Below, in pieces: positions 1 through 8,620 of a stretch of DNA of 64,000 nucleotides. The first letter of the stretch is position 1. Each line of letters begins with the position of its first letter. Origin of the DNA: JARRLC01 sp050290865 (GTDB lineage Bacteria > Pseudomonadota > Alphaproteobacteria > Rhizobiales > Rhodomicrobiaceae); NCBI GenBank assembly GCA_050290865.1, contig JBNKIW010000006.1, positions 1-64,000 on the forward strand, read 5' to 3'. The notes below the pieces were generated by a model. The model was given only the letters and a program-made list of their open reading frames with translations, did not search any database and was not told the DNA's origin. The translations under genes and the position numbers were made by a program.

Positions 1-96
1 TCAATTCCAGACCCAGGAAAATTCTCGGCTACAAAACCCCGCGCGAGGTCTTCTTCAAGGCCGCATGAGCGACATGTTGCACTTCACTGTTGAAGG
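1..96 (+). mobile_element. 3' end of an IS30-family insertion sequence
   Basis: The window opens inside a reading frame (3-68) that encodes the last 21 residues of an IS30-type transposase, including the typical C-terminal motif RPRKILGYKTPREVF, and ends at TGA 66-68. It is followed by a TGTTGCACTTCACTGTTGAA stretch (75-94) that resembles the terminal inverted repeat of IS30 elements. The right boundary is approximate, because the next bases already belong to a different transposase. The upstream part of the element is outside the window. Confidence 0.75.
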
Positions 97-969
97 GGCG
101 GCTGATTAAGCGGGCCTGCAACGAAGGCGTTCCCCGCGGCATGATCCTGGCGGACGCAGTCTATGGCACTGACACCAAATTCCGGGATGATGTTACGGCG
201 CTGGGGTTCACCTATGTCATGGGCATCGGCCCCGGCGCGACCATTTGGGCGCCTGGGACGGCGCCGCTGCCGCCGAAGCAATGGACGGGTCAAGGACGAC
301 GCCCAACACGCCTGCGCCGCGACGCCGAACATCAGCCGGTCACGGTCAAAGCACTGGCGCAGAGCTTGCCTGAAACGGATTGGCAAACAATAACCTGGCG
401 TGAAGGAACGGACGAATGGCTGCAATCGCGCTTCGCCCGGCTGAGGGTCCGGCCCGCCCACAGGGACTACCGGCTGGACAAACCGCGTCCGGAGGAATGG
501 TTGCTGATCGAGTGGCCAGAGGGCGAAGAGGAGCCGGCAAATTACTGGTTTTCCACGCTGCCCGCCGACATCGCCTTCGACAAGCTGGTCGACGCAACCA
601 AGCTGAGATGGCGCATCGAGCGCGACTATCGCGAACTCAAACAGGAAGTTGGCCTCGGGCATTACGAAGGCCGCGGCTGGCGCGGTTTTCACCATCACGC
701 CACCTTGTGCATTGCGGCCTACGGGTTCCTGATCTCCGAGCGGGAGACGATTCCCCCCTCAGGATCTGCCGCCGCCACGGGGATAAAAAAACCTGTCATT
801 CCCGAAGGTTACCGCCCCCGAGGTGCCCCCGATCCGGCCCGAACGCCATGTGCCGAACTTGATTGCCACCGTGCGCAGGCGAATCGCCGTGGCTCTTGCG
901 AGAGGCTTGTCGCGTTGCCCCTGCTGCGCAACCCCGAACAGAAGACCTGCCCAGGTTTGGAATTTATGA
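97..969 (+). pseudogene. IS701-type DDE transposase remnant, 5'-truncated and frameshifted
   Basis: This is the C-terminal two thirds of an IS701-family transposase. The second catalytic aspartate region (GVPRGMILADAVYG) and the glutamate region (ERDYRELKQEVGLGHYEGRGW) are readable, but the N-terminal part with the first catalytic Asp is absent. The frame is fused directly to the end of the IS30 element, so the IS30 insertion or a deletion removed the 5' part. Past the A7 run at 785-791 the family-like C-terminus (RPERHVPNLIATVRRRIAVAL, then a CPCC motif) is found in another frame ending at TGA 967-969, so a frameshift lies between roughly 750 and 800. The gene cannot encode a working transposase. 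Family assignment is from remembered motifs. Confidence 0.75.
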
Positions 970-1656
970 CGCAGTAAGACTAGGCAGGAAAGCGCCAACG
1001 ATCTCGGTCATGCCGAATGGCTCGCCCTGCTGCTCGACCGCGAGGCCGCCAACCGCACGACCAAACGCTTCAAAACCAAGCTCAGGGCTGCCAGGCTGCG
1101 TCACGCCGGAGCCGCCCTTGAACACATCGGCTATCGCAGTCCAAGGAAGCTCGACAAACCCCTGATGCAGCAATTGGCAAGCTGCCGCTGGATCGCGGAG
1201 CACCGATGCCATCTTATTACCGGGCCGTGCGGCATCGGAAAAACATGGCTTGCCTCGGCCCTCGGACAGAAGGCCTGCCGCGATGATTACACCGCTGTTT
1301 ATGCCCGTGTTCCACGGCTCTTTGCCGATCTCGAACTGGCTCACGGCGACGGCCGTTTTCCGCGGCTCTTCCGCTCGCTCACCAAGTGCGATTTACTAAT
1401 CCTCGACGATTGGGGGCCGGATCGGCTTACCGCCGGCCAGCGCCGGGATCTGATGGAAATCGTAGAGGACCGTTGCGGTGCTGGTTCGACGCTGATCACC
1501 AGTCAACTTCCGGTCGACAAATGGCACGACGTTATCGGCGAGCCCACTTTCGCTGACGCCATACTCGACCGTCTCGTTCACAACAGCTACCGCCTCGAAC
1601 TCGACGGACCATCGATGCGCGACACCAAGCCAAGCAAAGGAGAGAAAACAGCATAA
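970..1656 (+). pseudogene. istB: IS21-family helper ATPase IstB, missing its start
   Basis: IstB is the AAA+ ATPase that helps the IS21 transposase IstA. The frame open from 970 reads DLGHAEWLALLLDREAANR from about 1000, the usual IstB N-terminal region, then Walker A (GPCGIGKTWLASALGQKA) and Walker B (DLLILDDWG). There is no start codon or ribosome site for this frame, and the first roughly 30 residues and the whole istA gene are missing; the frame is preceded immediately by the stop of the IS701 remnant. An internal ATG at 1165 gives a 163-residue ORF, well short of the usual 240-250. It is best read as a decayed copy. Confidence 0.8.
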
Positions 1657-1983
1657 GATCAGACGAGCTCAAATCACCCGAACGGCTTGACGAAAACGCA
1701 CGCCACTGACATCAACGAACTCATCCGACGGCCCCGCCGCCAAAGTGGCCGGATGTGCCGGAATGCGCAATAGTTGTCACACCCCGATTGACGTTGTGCT
1801 GAAACGCGATGCGCCGGCGCAAGCGGCCTGACCAGCGCACCGGCCGGCCATTTTGCCGCGGATCCGATGATGCGGCGAGCTGCCCCGGCGCATCCGCACG
1901 TTGGGATAGGGGTGGAAATCCGTTTCCGCCTGCATTATGTTATGATCACATTGAGTATATGGAGGCGCGGCTGTTTGTCGATA
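1657..1983. other. intergenic DNA between the IS remnants and nadA
   Basis: No gene is supported here. The left half is probably leftover IS21 end sequence. The right half becomes AT-richer near 1930-1983 and presumably carries the nadA promoter, although no clean -35/-10 pair could be picked. Confidence 0.5.
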
Positions 1984-2002
1984 TATGCTCAGATGGAGCA
2001 TA
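1984..2002 (+). promoter_or_regulatory. putative NAD-responsive operator upstream of nadA
   Basis: TATGCTC-AGATG-GAGCATA is a perfect 7-bp inverted repeat with a 5-nt centre, 22 bp upstream of the preferred nadA start. From memory it resembles the site described for the alphaproteobacterial NAD repressor NadQ, but the regulator is not in this window and the link is an inference. An ATG at 1985, which would lengthen NadA, sits inside the palindrome and is therefore unlikely to be the start. Confidence 0.5.
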
Positions 2003-2023
2003 AGAGGCCCGCTGAAGGAGGAT

Positions 2024-3085
2024 ATGATGGTCATAGCGAGGCGAATTCAGGAGCAGGAATTCCGCGCGCCCCCGCAGGGCTTGCCCACGCCCGACCTGGC
2101 CTACACGCCTGCAGTGGCCCGCGAGACGGCGGGCCTGTATGAGCGGGTCGGATCGGTAATCCCACCGGTGGAGTGGCCGGCTCACGCCCCCTATGTCAGC
2201 GCGATCAATGCCCTGAAGCGGGAGCGCAACGCGGTCATCCTCGCGCACAACTACATGACGCCGGAAATTTTCCATTGCGTCGCGGACGTCATCGGCGACT
2301 CACTCCAACTCGCGAAAGAGGCAGCCCGCCTCGATGCTGATGTCTTCGTGCAGTGCGGCGTGCATTTCATGGCCGAGACAGCCAAAATCCTCAATCCCGG
2401 CAAGACCGTGCTCATTCCCGACAGCGAGGCGGGCTGCTCGCTCGCTTCCTCCGTCACTGCCGCCGATGTGCGCGCTTTGCGCGAGGCGTATCCCGGCGTG
2501 CCCATCGTGACCTACGTCAATACGTCGGCCGAGGTGAAGGCCGAAAGCGATATCTGCTGCACATCCGCCAACGCCGTGAAGGTTGTCGAGAGCCTGGGAG
2601 CGCCCACGGTCATCATGATCCCGGACGAATATCTGGCGCAGTACGTGGCGTCGCAGACAAGTGTCCGTATTATCGCCTGGAAGGGCCACTGCGAGGTGCA
2701 TGAGCGTTTTACCGCGGCCGAGCTGCGTGAATTTCGTGACGCGTACCCCGACCTGAAAATCATTGCCCACCCGGAATGTCCGCCGGAGGTGATCGGCGAG
2801 GCCGATTTCACCGGCTCGACACACGGCATGATCAACTGGGTCAAGACCAATCGCCCCGCCAAGGTGATGCTCGTCACCGAATGCTCGATGAGCCACAACG
2901 TTGCGGCGGAAACGCCGGAGGTGGAATTCATGCGCCCCTGCAATTTCTGCCCGCATATGAAACGGATCACGCTGCCCAAGATCCTCAACGCGCTCATCAA
3001 CACGGCGGAAGAGGTAACCGTCGATCCGGCTGTCGCCGCGCGGGCGCGCCGAGCGGTTGAGCGGATGATTGCGGTAACGGGGTGA
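2024..3085 (+). CDS. nadA: quinolinate synthase A
   Basis: NadA is the [4Fe-4S] enzyme that condenses iminoaspartate with dihydroxyacetone phosphate to quinolinate in de novo NAD synthesis. The 353-residue product has the family repeats and the three cluster cysteines in their usual contexts: Cys111 (QCGVHFMAE), Cys251 (HPECP) and the CNFCPHMK motif at 306-312. The start was placed at 2024, or 2027 just after it, because a strong AAGGAGG lies directly upstream; the longer frame from 1985 has no such site. nadB and nadC are not adjacent, which differs from the usual nadABC operon. A palindromic operator candidate precedes it. Confidence 0.95.
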   Translation: MMVIARRIQEQEFRAPPQGLPTPDLAYTPAVARETAGLYERVGSVIPPVEWPAHAPYVSAINALKRERNAVILAHNYMTPEIFHCVADVIGDSLQLAKEAARLDADVFVQCGVHFMAETAKILNPGKTVLIPDSEAGCSLASSVTAADVRALREAYPGVPIVTYVNTSAEVKAESDICCTSANAVKVVESLGAPTVIMIPDEYLAQYVASQTSVRIIAWKGHCEVHERFTAAELREFRDAYPDLKIIAHPECPPEVIGEADFTGSTHGMINWVKTNRPAKVMLVTECSMSHNVAAETPEVEFMRPCNFCPHMKRITLPKILNALINTAEEVTVDPAVAARARRAVERMIAVTG

Positions 3086-3160
3086 AGACGGCGTATGATG
3101 CGATCGGGGGCGTCGCGGGCCAGTGGAGCCCGCGCGTCCATATCTCTGTCGTGCCCCGGC

Positions 3161-3922
3161 TCATATTCGCCAGCCGGAATGAAGCGCCGCGATGCCACCG
3201 CTCAGATTGCGGTGCAACACACGCTCGAACCCCGCTGCGCGGATCATGGTGGCGAAGCTTTCCTGGTCAGGAAAACGGCGGATGCTCTCGACGAGATAGC
3301 GGTAGGACTCCTCGTCGCCTGCCACCCAGCCGCCGAGCCTGGGGATGACGTGGAAGGAGAATGCATCATATAACTTGTCCAGCCCCGGCGTCTGCACCTC
3401 GGAAAACTCGAGGCACATGAAGCGGCCACCGCGTTTCAGGACGCGGAACGCCTCGGCGAGCACGCGGTCGACATGCGTCACGTTCCGGATGCCGAACGCG
3501 ATGGTGTAGAAGTCGAAGGAGCGGTCCGGGAAGGGGAGTTCCTCGGCATTGCCCTGCACGAAGGCGAGCCGCTCGCCATAGGTCCGCGCCAGCCTTCCGC
3601 GCCCCACTTCGAGCATTTCGCCGCTGATGTCGCAGATCGTCGCCGTGGACTGCGGCGCGGCGTCGAGAAAGCGGCGCGCGATGTCGCCCGTCCCGCCCGC
3701 GACGTCGAGCAGCTTCTGCTGCGTGGTGGCCGAAGGCGCGAGCCAGTTGATAAGATCGTTCTTCCAGATGCGGTGCATGCCGCCCGACATGAGGTCGTTC
3801 ATCAGGTCGTAGCGCTCGGCGACGCGGGCAAAGACGTCGTTGACGAGGCCCTGCCGTTCCTCGGGCGCGACGGCGCGGAAACCGAAGGTGTTTTCCGTAT
3901 TGGTGGTGCGTGTGCTGGTCAT
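3161..3922 (-). CDS. ubiE: ubiquinone/menaquinone biosynthesis C-methyltransferase
   Basis: UbiE methylates the benzoquinol ring (2-polyprenyl-6-methoxy-1,4-benzoquinol, or demethylmenaquinol) using SAM. The 253-residue product carries the family signatures YDLMNDLMSGGMHRIWKN, the SAM-binding motif LLDVAGGTGDIARRF, NAEELPFPDRSFD and IAFGIRNVTHVDRVLAEAFRVLKRGG. The start at 3922 gives MTSTRTTNTENTFGFRAV, matching the normal length; the open frame runs upstream to 4114 through repeat DNA, which is not likely coding. It converges with nadA with a 75-bp gap. The usual partner ubiB is not seen in the window. Confidence 0.95.
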   Translation of the reverse strand: MTSTRTTNTENTFGFRAVAPEERQGLVNDVFARVAERYDLMNDLMSGGMHRIWKNDLINWLAPSATTQQKLLDVAGGTGDIARRFLDAAPQSTATICDISGEMLEVGRGRLARTYGERLAFVQGNAEELPFPDRSFDFYTIAFGIRNVTHVDRVLAEAFRVLKRGGRFMCLEFSEVQTPGLDKLYDAFSFHVIPRLGGWVAGDEESYRYLVESIRRFPDQESFATMIRAAGFERVLHRNLSGGIAALHSGWRI

Positions 3923-4074
3923 GGCGGGGAGAATGACGCCCGCCCGGCGCCGGGTCAAGGCGGCAACCTCTCCTGGCGTACGTCCCGCGTCCGCCGTCCC
4001 CGCCCGCCGCGCCATTTTTACCAACACACCGGTATTTCTTCCCGCTGCATCAATGTCTAGTATACAGCAGCGCC

Positions 4075-4240
4075 AGTACGCCTCAGCTGAGAAACCCTGC
4101 CCCATCTGCCGCACGCGCTTTCAGGATTTCCTAGCGGTGAGGCGTACTGGCAACTTATTGCTTCTAGTGCCGCTTTTCCGAATCAAGTCCGCTTGAAGCG
4201 CTCGCGGCAAACTGGGCGCGGACCTGTTTCGGGCGGCACT
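4075..4240 (+). repeat. dispersed double-hairpin repeat, copy A
   Basis: Hairpin 1 (4075-4148) begins AGTACGCCTCA and ends with its complement TGAGGCGTACT, with inner arms AAACCCTG/CAGGATTT. Then follows a 17-nt spacer GGCAACTTATTGCTTCT and hairpin 2 (4166-4240), whose ends are AGTGCCGC/GCGGCACT. It lies in the 349-bp gap (3923-4271) between the divergent ubiE and TPR genes, which holds no other feature that I can support. It is the most diverged in its outer hairpin-2 arms. Confidence 0.85.
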
Positions 4241-4271
4241 GGACCGGCGGAGTAACCGCGGGGGGCGGGCG

Positions 4272-6269
4272 ATGTTGGGTGGCATACTGCAAGACGTCAT
4301 TGCGGGACTGGTCGTGGCGGCTCTGTTGGGAGGCGCGGGCTACTTCTCCTGGGAACCGTTCATGGCCTGGTGGCAGGGCCGTATTCAGGCCCGGCCGCCG
4401 GGGACGCACCTCTCCATCCTCGTGGCCCGGCTCGAAGGCGATACGACCCGCGCCCAGACCGGCCACGTGATTGCGACTCTGCGCAGCGAATTCCCGCGGA
4501 CCCGGGGCGGGCCGGTCGTGCACATCATGCCCTATCCCGAGACGCTGGCGCCGGGAGGCGGCGAGGTGAGCGCGGCCGATGAGGCGGCGGAGGCGACCGG
4601 GCGCGCGTGGCTGCGGCGAAAGAACGCCGACCTGCTGATATGGGGCAGCGTGGCCGCGGAGAACGAGGTTCTACGGCTCCGTCTTCTGACGCGCGAAGGG
4701 GAAGGCGGCAGTGCTCGGCCCTACGCGCTGAACGAGGTCTTGGAATTGCCGGCCGATTTCGGCGCCGATCTGGGCGCGGTGCTGGCGATCTCGGCGGCGG
4801 CGAGCGTTCAGCCGGTGCATGACAATCCGGGCCAGGCCCTGGCGGCGATGATCGAGCCGGCCGTCGCGAAGCTGGCGCCGCTGGCCGCCAATCCACCGTC
4901 GAGTTTTTCCGACGATACCAGGGCCCGGCTCTGGCATTCCTATGCGCTGGGGGAGACACAGCTCGGCGAGGAGCGCGGCGACAACGCCCGGCTGGAAACG
5001 GCGATCACCTATTACCGCAAGGTGTTGGCCGAACGGCCTCGTGAGCGGGCGCCGCTGGAGTGGGCATCGACCCAGAACAGTCTGGGCATTGCGCTTCTTC
5101 GGCTCGGCGAGCGCGAGAACGGCACCGCACGGCTGAATGAGGCCGTCGCAGCCTGCCGCGAGGCGCTGAAAGAGCGCGACCGCGAGAGCGTCCCGCTTGA
5201 CTGGGCCGCGACCCAGAACAATCTCGCCACAGCGCTTTTCCGCATCGGTGAGCGCGAGAACGGCACCACCCGGCTGGAAGAAGCCGTCGCCACCTACCGC
5301 AAAGCCCTTCAGGAACGCACCCGTGAGCGTGCCCCGCTCGACTGGGCCATGACCCAGAACAACCTCGCCGCCGCGTTGCAGACGCTCGGCGAGCGTGAAA
5401 ACGGCAAAGCGCGGCTGGAAGAGGCCGTGGCAGCCTATCGCGAAGCGCTGAAAGAGCGCAGCCGGGAGCGCGTCCCGCTCGACTGGGCCGCAACCCAGAA
5501 CAATCTCGGCAATGCGCTCGCCGCTCTGGGAGAGCGCCAGACCGGCACGGCACGGCTGGAGGAGGCTGTCGCCGCCTACGGGCAGGCTTCGAAGGAATGG
5601 ACACGCGAACGCCTCCCGCTTCAATGGGCCGCGGTTCAAAACAATCTTGGCACCGCGCTTAGCGCCATCGGCGAGCGCGAAACCGGCACGGCGAGGCTGG
5701 AAGCGGCCATCGCCGTCTTCCGCTATGCCCTCCAGGAACGCACCCGCGGGCGCGTCCCGCTCCAATGGGCGGCCACCCAGGACAATCTCGGCGAAGCGCT
5801 TCGAATGCTCGGCGAGCGCGGGACCGGCACGGCGCGGCTGGAAGAAGCCGTCGTCGCCTGCCGCGAGGCGCTGAAGGAATATACCCGCGAGCGCGTCCCG
5901 CTCGATTGGGCCATGGCGCAGTCTCACCTGGGGAACGCTCTTCTCGCGCTCGGGGAGCGGGAAGGCAGCGCCGCGCGGCTGGAAGAGGCGGTCGCCGCCT
6001 ATCGCGAGGCATCGAAGGAGCGCACGCGCGAACGGGTTCCGCTCGACTGGGCCTTGACCCAGAACGCCCTTGGCAGCGCGCTCGAAGCCATCGCCCTGCG
6101 GCAGGCGGAGCGCGACACCACCCTCGCCTGCACGACGATCAAGGAGGCCCGCGCCGCCTATCTCGACGCGCTCAGCGAGTTCGTGCACGCCAGCGCCAGC
6201 CGTCACGAAGACATGGCCCGCCGCAATATCGGCCGCGTCGGGCAGGCCATGGCGCGGCTCGGTTGCTGA
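4272..6269 (+). CDS. membrane-anchored tetratricopeptide-repeat protein
   Basis: The 665-residue product has one N-terminal membrane segment (about residues 5-25), a linker and globular region of about 200 residues that I do not recognise (LSILVARLEGD...NADLLIWGSVAAENEVLRL), and then eight TPR-like repeats of exactly 47 residues from residue 257. Each repeat reads like RERVPLDWAATQNNLGNAL followed by GERETGTARLEEAVAAYREALKE. A short helical C-terminus follows. TPR arrays are protein-binding scaffolds; the partner is unknown. The repeats are similar at DNA level (141 bp), so copy number may vary between strains. The following gene is 198 bp away. The start has only a weak G-rich ribosome site. 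Confidence 0.85.
   Translation: MLGGILQDVIAGLVVAALLGGAGYFSWEPFMAWWQGRIQARPPGTHLSILVARLEGDTTRAQTGHVIATLRSEFPRTRGGPVVHIMPYPETLAPGGGEVSAADEAAEATGRAWLRRKNADLLIWGSVAAENEVLRLRLLTREGEGGSARPYALNEVLELPADFGADLGAVLAISAAASVQPVHDNPGQALAAMIEPAVAKLAPLAANPPSSFSDDTRARLWHSYALGETQLGEERGDNARLETAITYYRKVLAERPRERAPLEWASTQNSLGIALLRLGERENGTARLNEAVAACREALKERDRESVPLDWAATQNNLATALFRIGERENGTTRLEEAVATYRKALQERTRERAPLDWAMTQNNLAAALQTLGERENGKARLEEAVAAYREALKERSRERVPLDWAATQNNLGNALAALGERQTGTARLEEAVAAYGQASKEWTRERLPLQWAAVQNNLGTALSAIGERETGTARLEAAIAVFRYALQERTRGRVPLQWAATQDNLGEALRMLGERGTGTARLEEAVVACREALKEYTRERVPLDWAMAQSHLGNALLALGEREGSAARLEEAVAAYREASKERTRERVPLDWALTQNALGSALEAIALRQAERDTTLACTTIKEARAAYLDALSEFVHASASRHEDMARRNIGRVGQAMARLGC
5040..6167 (+). 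repeat. tandem array of eight 141-bp coding repeats
   Basis: Units begin at 5040, 5181, 5322, 5463, 5604, 5745, 5886 and 6027, always exactly 141 bp apart, each starting with a CGN-GAG-CG-type codon run for RERxPL. No unit has lost or gained a codon. The array encodes the TPR part of the surrounding gene; such arrays expand and contract by recombination. Confidence 0.9.
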
Positions 6270-6466
6270 GGCGCCCGCTCCAGCCGGTTCGGCTCGGGCT
6301 TTGCCGGTCTGCCCGCCTCATCCCGACCATCGACGCTGCACAAGAACCCGGTCGATCGAGGACAGACGGGGTTGCCTGGCGTACGCAATATGGCTACGCA
6401 AAGACGCGCGCGACGGGCTTGGAGAGGGAACTTCAAGAAGCAAACCGAAACTGAGGCGGAGGGTCC

Positions 6467-6901
6467 ATGTACGCTCTTGAAGTCCGCGACCACATCATGA
6501 TCGCCCACAGCCTGCCCGGCGCCGTCTTCGGCCCGGCGCAGAAGCTGCACGGCGCAACCTTTATCGTGGACGCGGCGTTCTTCCGCGACACGCTCGATGA
6601 GCATAACGTTGTGGTGGACATCGGCCGGGCAGCCGAGGCGCTGAAGGCCGTGCTGGCACCGCTCAACTACGCCAATCTGGACGTGTTGCCCGAGCTGGCC
6701 GGCAAGCTCACGACGACGGAATTCCTGTGCCGCCAGATTTTTGACGGGTTGGAAGCAGCGCTCGGCAGGGGCGATCTCGGGCCGGGCTCGGAGGGCGTGA
6801 CGCGGCTGCGCGTGACGCTCTCGGAGTCGCATATTGCGCGAGCGTGGTTCGAAGGGCCGGTGCATCCGGCGGCGCGCGTCGCCGGTGAATTGAAGGAATA
6901 A
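6467..6901 (+). CDS. 6-pyruvoyl-tetrahydropterin synthase/QueD-family protein
   Basis: The 144-residue product belongs to the T-fold PTPS/6-carboxytetrahydropterin synthase superfamily. Readable are the zinc-site region (AHSLPGAVFGPAQKLHGATFIVDAAF), the TTTEFLC segment and a C-terminal SESHIARAWFE that holds the conserved Glu/His. The HGHN motif of ordinary QueD is HGAT here and the catalytic cysteine before it is missing, so the reaction may differ from queuosine precursor synthesis. A good ribosome site (GGCGGAGGG) precedes ATG 6467. gpsA starts 5 bp downstream, so the two are probably co-transcribed. Confidence 0.75.
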   Translation: MYALEVRDHIMIAHSLPGAVFGPAQKLHGATFIVDAAFFRDTLDEHNVVVDIGRAAEALKAVLAPLNYANLDVLPELAGKLTTTEFLCRQIFDGLEAALGRGDLGPGSEGVTRLRVTLSESHIARAWFEGPVHPAARVAGELKE

Positions 6902-6906
6902 AGGCA

Positions 6907-7908
6907 ATGACTTTTCAAACCGTTGGCATCATCGGCGCGGGCGCCTGGGGGACCGCGCTCGCCGGAGCCGCGCGCCGGACGGGGCGCGATGTCATCCTCT
7001 GGGCGCATGAACCGGAAACCGTCGCCGAAATCAACGAACACCACACCAACAGCGTCTACCTTCCCGGCGTCTCGCTCGACCCGGCGATCCGCGCGACCAC
7101 CTCTGCCGCCGAAACCGCCGCCGCGAACCTCATCCTCATGGTGACGCCGAGCCAGTTCATGCGCACCGTCACCCGCGACTTCGGCCCCCATCTCGAACGC
7201 AAGCCCGTCGTCATCTGCACCAAGGGCTTCGAAGCGGACAGCGGCAAGATGATGTCGGACGTCCTCGCCGAAACGCTCCCCCATGCACTTCCCGCCATCA
7301 TGGCCGGTCCCAGTTTTGCCGCCGAGGTCGCCCACGGCCTGCCCGCCGCGCTGACGCTGGCCACGACGGATGAAGCGCTCGGCCGCAATATTGTCGCCGC
7401 ACTCGCCAGCCGCTCTTTGCGCCTCTATCGGACGGACGACATGCACGGTGTGCAAACGGGAAGCGCGGTCAAGAACGTTCTGGCGATCGCCTCGGGCATC
7501 GTGGTGGGGCGCTGTCTCGGTGCCAACGCCCAGGCGGCACTGATCACGCGCGGCTTTGCCGAGCTCATGCGCTTCGGCCTGGCCATCGGCGCCCGCGCGG
7601 AAACGCTGGAGGGGCTGTCGGGGCTCGGCGATCTCATCCTCACATGCTCCAGCACCCAGTCGCGCAACATGTCGCTGGGACTGGCGCTGGGAGAGGGCAA
7701 GACGCTGGCCGAGGTGCTGGGCAGCCGCAAATCGGTGAGCGAGGGCGCGCATACGGCGGCCGCGGCGGTGGCGCGTGCAAAGGCCCTCGGGGTCGAAATG
7801 CCGATCTGCGAGGCCGTGCGCGCGGTGCTCGCGCAGGAAATGTCGATTGACGAAGCGATCGAAGCGCTATTGTCGCGCCCCTTCCGCGCCGAGACCGAGC
7901 GTCGCTAA
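6907..7908 (+). CDS. gpsA: glycerol-3-phosphate dehydrogenase [NAD(P)+]
   Basis: GpsA reduces dihydroxyacetone phosphate to sn-glycerol-3-phosphate, the backbone precursor of phospholipids, in the cytosol. The 333-residue product has the N-terminal dinucleotide motif GIIGAGAWGTALA, the CTKGFE and GPSFAAEVA motifs, the catalytic lysine segment GSAVKNVLAIASGIVVG and GLSGLGDLILTCSSTQSRN. Length is normal for the family. It follows the PTPS-like gene at 5 bp, suggesting an operon. Confidence 0.95.
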   Translation: MTFQTVGIIGAGAWGTALAGAARRTGRDVILWAHEPETVAEINEHHTNSVYLPGVSLDPAIRATTSAAETAAANLILMVTPSQFMRTVTRDFGPHLERKPVVICTKGFEADSGKMMSDVLAETLPHALPAIMAGPSFAAEVAHGLPAALTLATTDEALGRNIVAALASRSLRLYRTDDMHGVQTGSAVKNVLAIASGIVVGRCLGANAQAALITRGFAELMRFGLAIGARAETLEGLSGLGDLILTCSSTQSRNMSLGLALGEGKTLAEVLGSRKSVSEGAHTAAAAVARAKALGVEMPICEAVRAVLAQEMSIDEAIEALLSRPFRAETERR

Positions 7909-8010
7909 TACAGCCCGCCGAAAGTCCTGACCCGCATGGCGTGCGAACTTGCTTCGGACTGTCACCTCACGACGCCGCCTTGCCGCGCGGGCGCGTTTGG
8001 TGTAGTTAAC

Positions 8011-8087
8011 GGGCCATGTTTACGGCCCTTCGCATGATTAGCACGCAGCGAGTTAGCGGCCCGGTCGTCTGAGCGCGGCCGGGTTTT
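8011..8087 (+). terminator. two short GC hairpins ending in a T run
   Basis: GGGCC/GGCCC (8011-8028) is followed by CCCGG/CCGGG (8060-8083) and TTTT. This could be the rho-independent terminator of gpsA or the end of a small leader RNA for the ACT-like gene that begins 78 bp later. Stems are only five base pairs, so support is modest. Confidence 0.35.
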
Positions 8088-8164
8088 CGTGTTAGCCATG
8101 CCTGCCCCGCCGAATCTCCGGCCGCGGGCGATCTTCAGCCGTACGACTTCAAGGATCTCCCCCA

Positions 8165-8485
8165 ATGTCTGCGACCCAAGCGCCGCGTTCATCTGCGTAT
8201 GATGATGACGTGTATGAGAGCAATGCCGCCGCAGCGGCGAAGACCTACTTCTTCCTCACCGGCGAGACCGATGCCGGCCTTCTGCCGCGTGTGCTTATGC
8301 CGTTTACCAAGCTGGGGCTGGTGCCCTGCCGCGTCCACGCCTCCACCGAACACCGCACGGGCGAGGAAATGCTGGTGGAACTGCGCTTCACCGGTCTCGC
8401 CGCCAGAGAGGCCGAGCGGCTCGCGGCCAGATGCCGGGCGACGGTCGGCGTGATGTCGGTGATGACGCTCAGGGAAGGCGGGTGA
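8165..8485 (+). CDS. small ACT-domain-like protein
   Basis: The 106-residue product has a disordered N-terminus and then an ACT-like fold pattern: YFFLTGETDAGLLPRVLMPFTKLGLVPCRVHAST, then MLVELRFTGLAAREAERLAARCRATVGVMSV. This resembles the regulatory small subunits of acetolactate synthase (IlvM/IlvH type), which bind amino acids. No catalytic large subunit is nearby, so the role is unknown. The start is supported by AAGGAT seven or eight bases upstream. It is separated by 135 bp from the transporter-binding protein gene downstream. Confidence 0.6.
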   Translation: MSATQAPRSSAYDDDVYESNAAAAAKTYFFLTGETDAGLLPRVLMPFTKLGLVPCRVHASTEHRTGEEMLVELRFTGLAAREAERLAARCRATVGVMSVMTLREGG

Positions 8486-8620
8486 GCGTTGCAGACGAGG
8501 CACCGCACACGCGCTTCGCCCCCTGGGACATCGAGGCCGATGGACAGCCGGGTCTGTTTGTGGTCGAGTCCCGCGCAATTTACCGGCACCGCACGGCGCC
8601 CGCCAGAAAAGAGGCAGGAT

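Noticed and set aside
4671..6206. 511-codon open frame opposite the TPR gene
   Set aside because: Its repeats simply mirror the 141-bp TPR repeats in another frame.
7962..8192. 76-residue minus-strand open frame upstream of the ACT-like gene
   Set aside because: No ribosome site or family resemblance; it overlaps the hairpin leader and the start of a better-supported gene.
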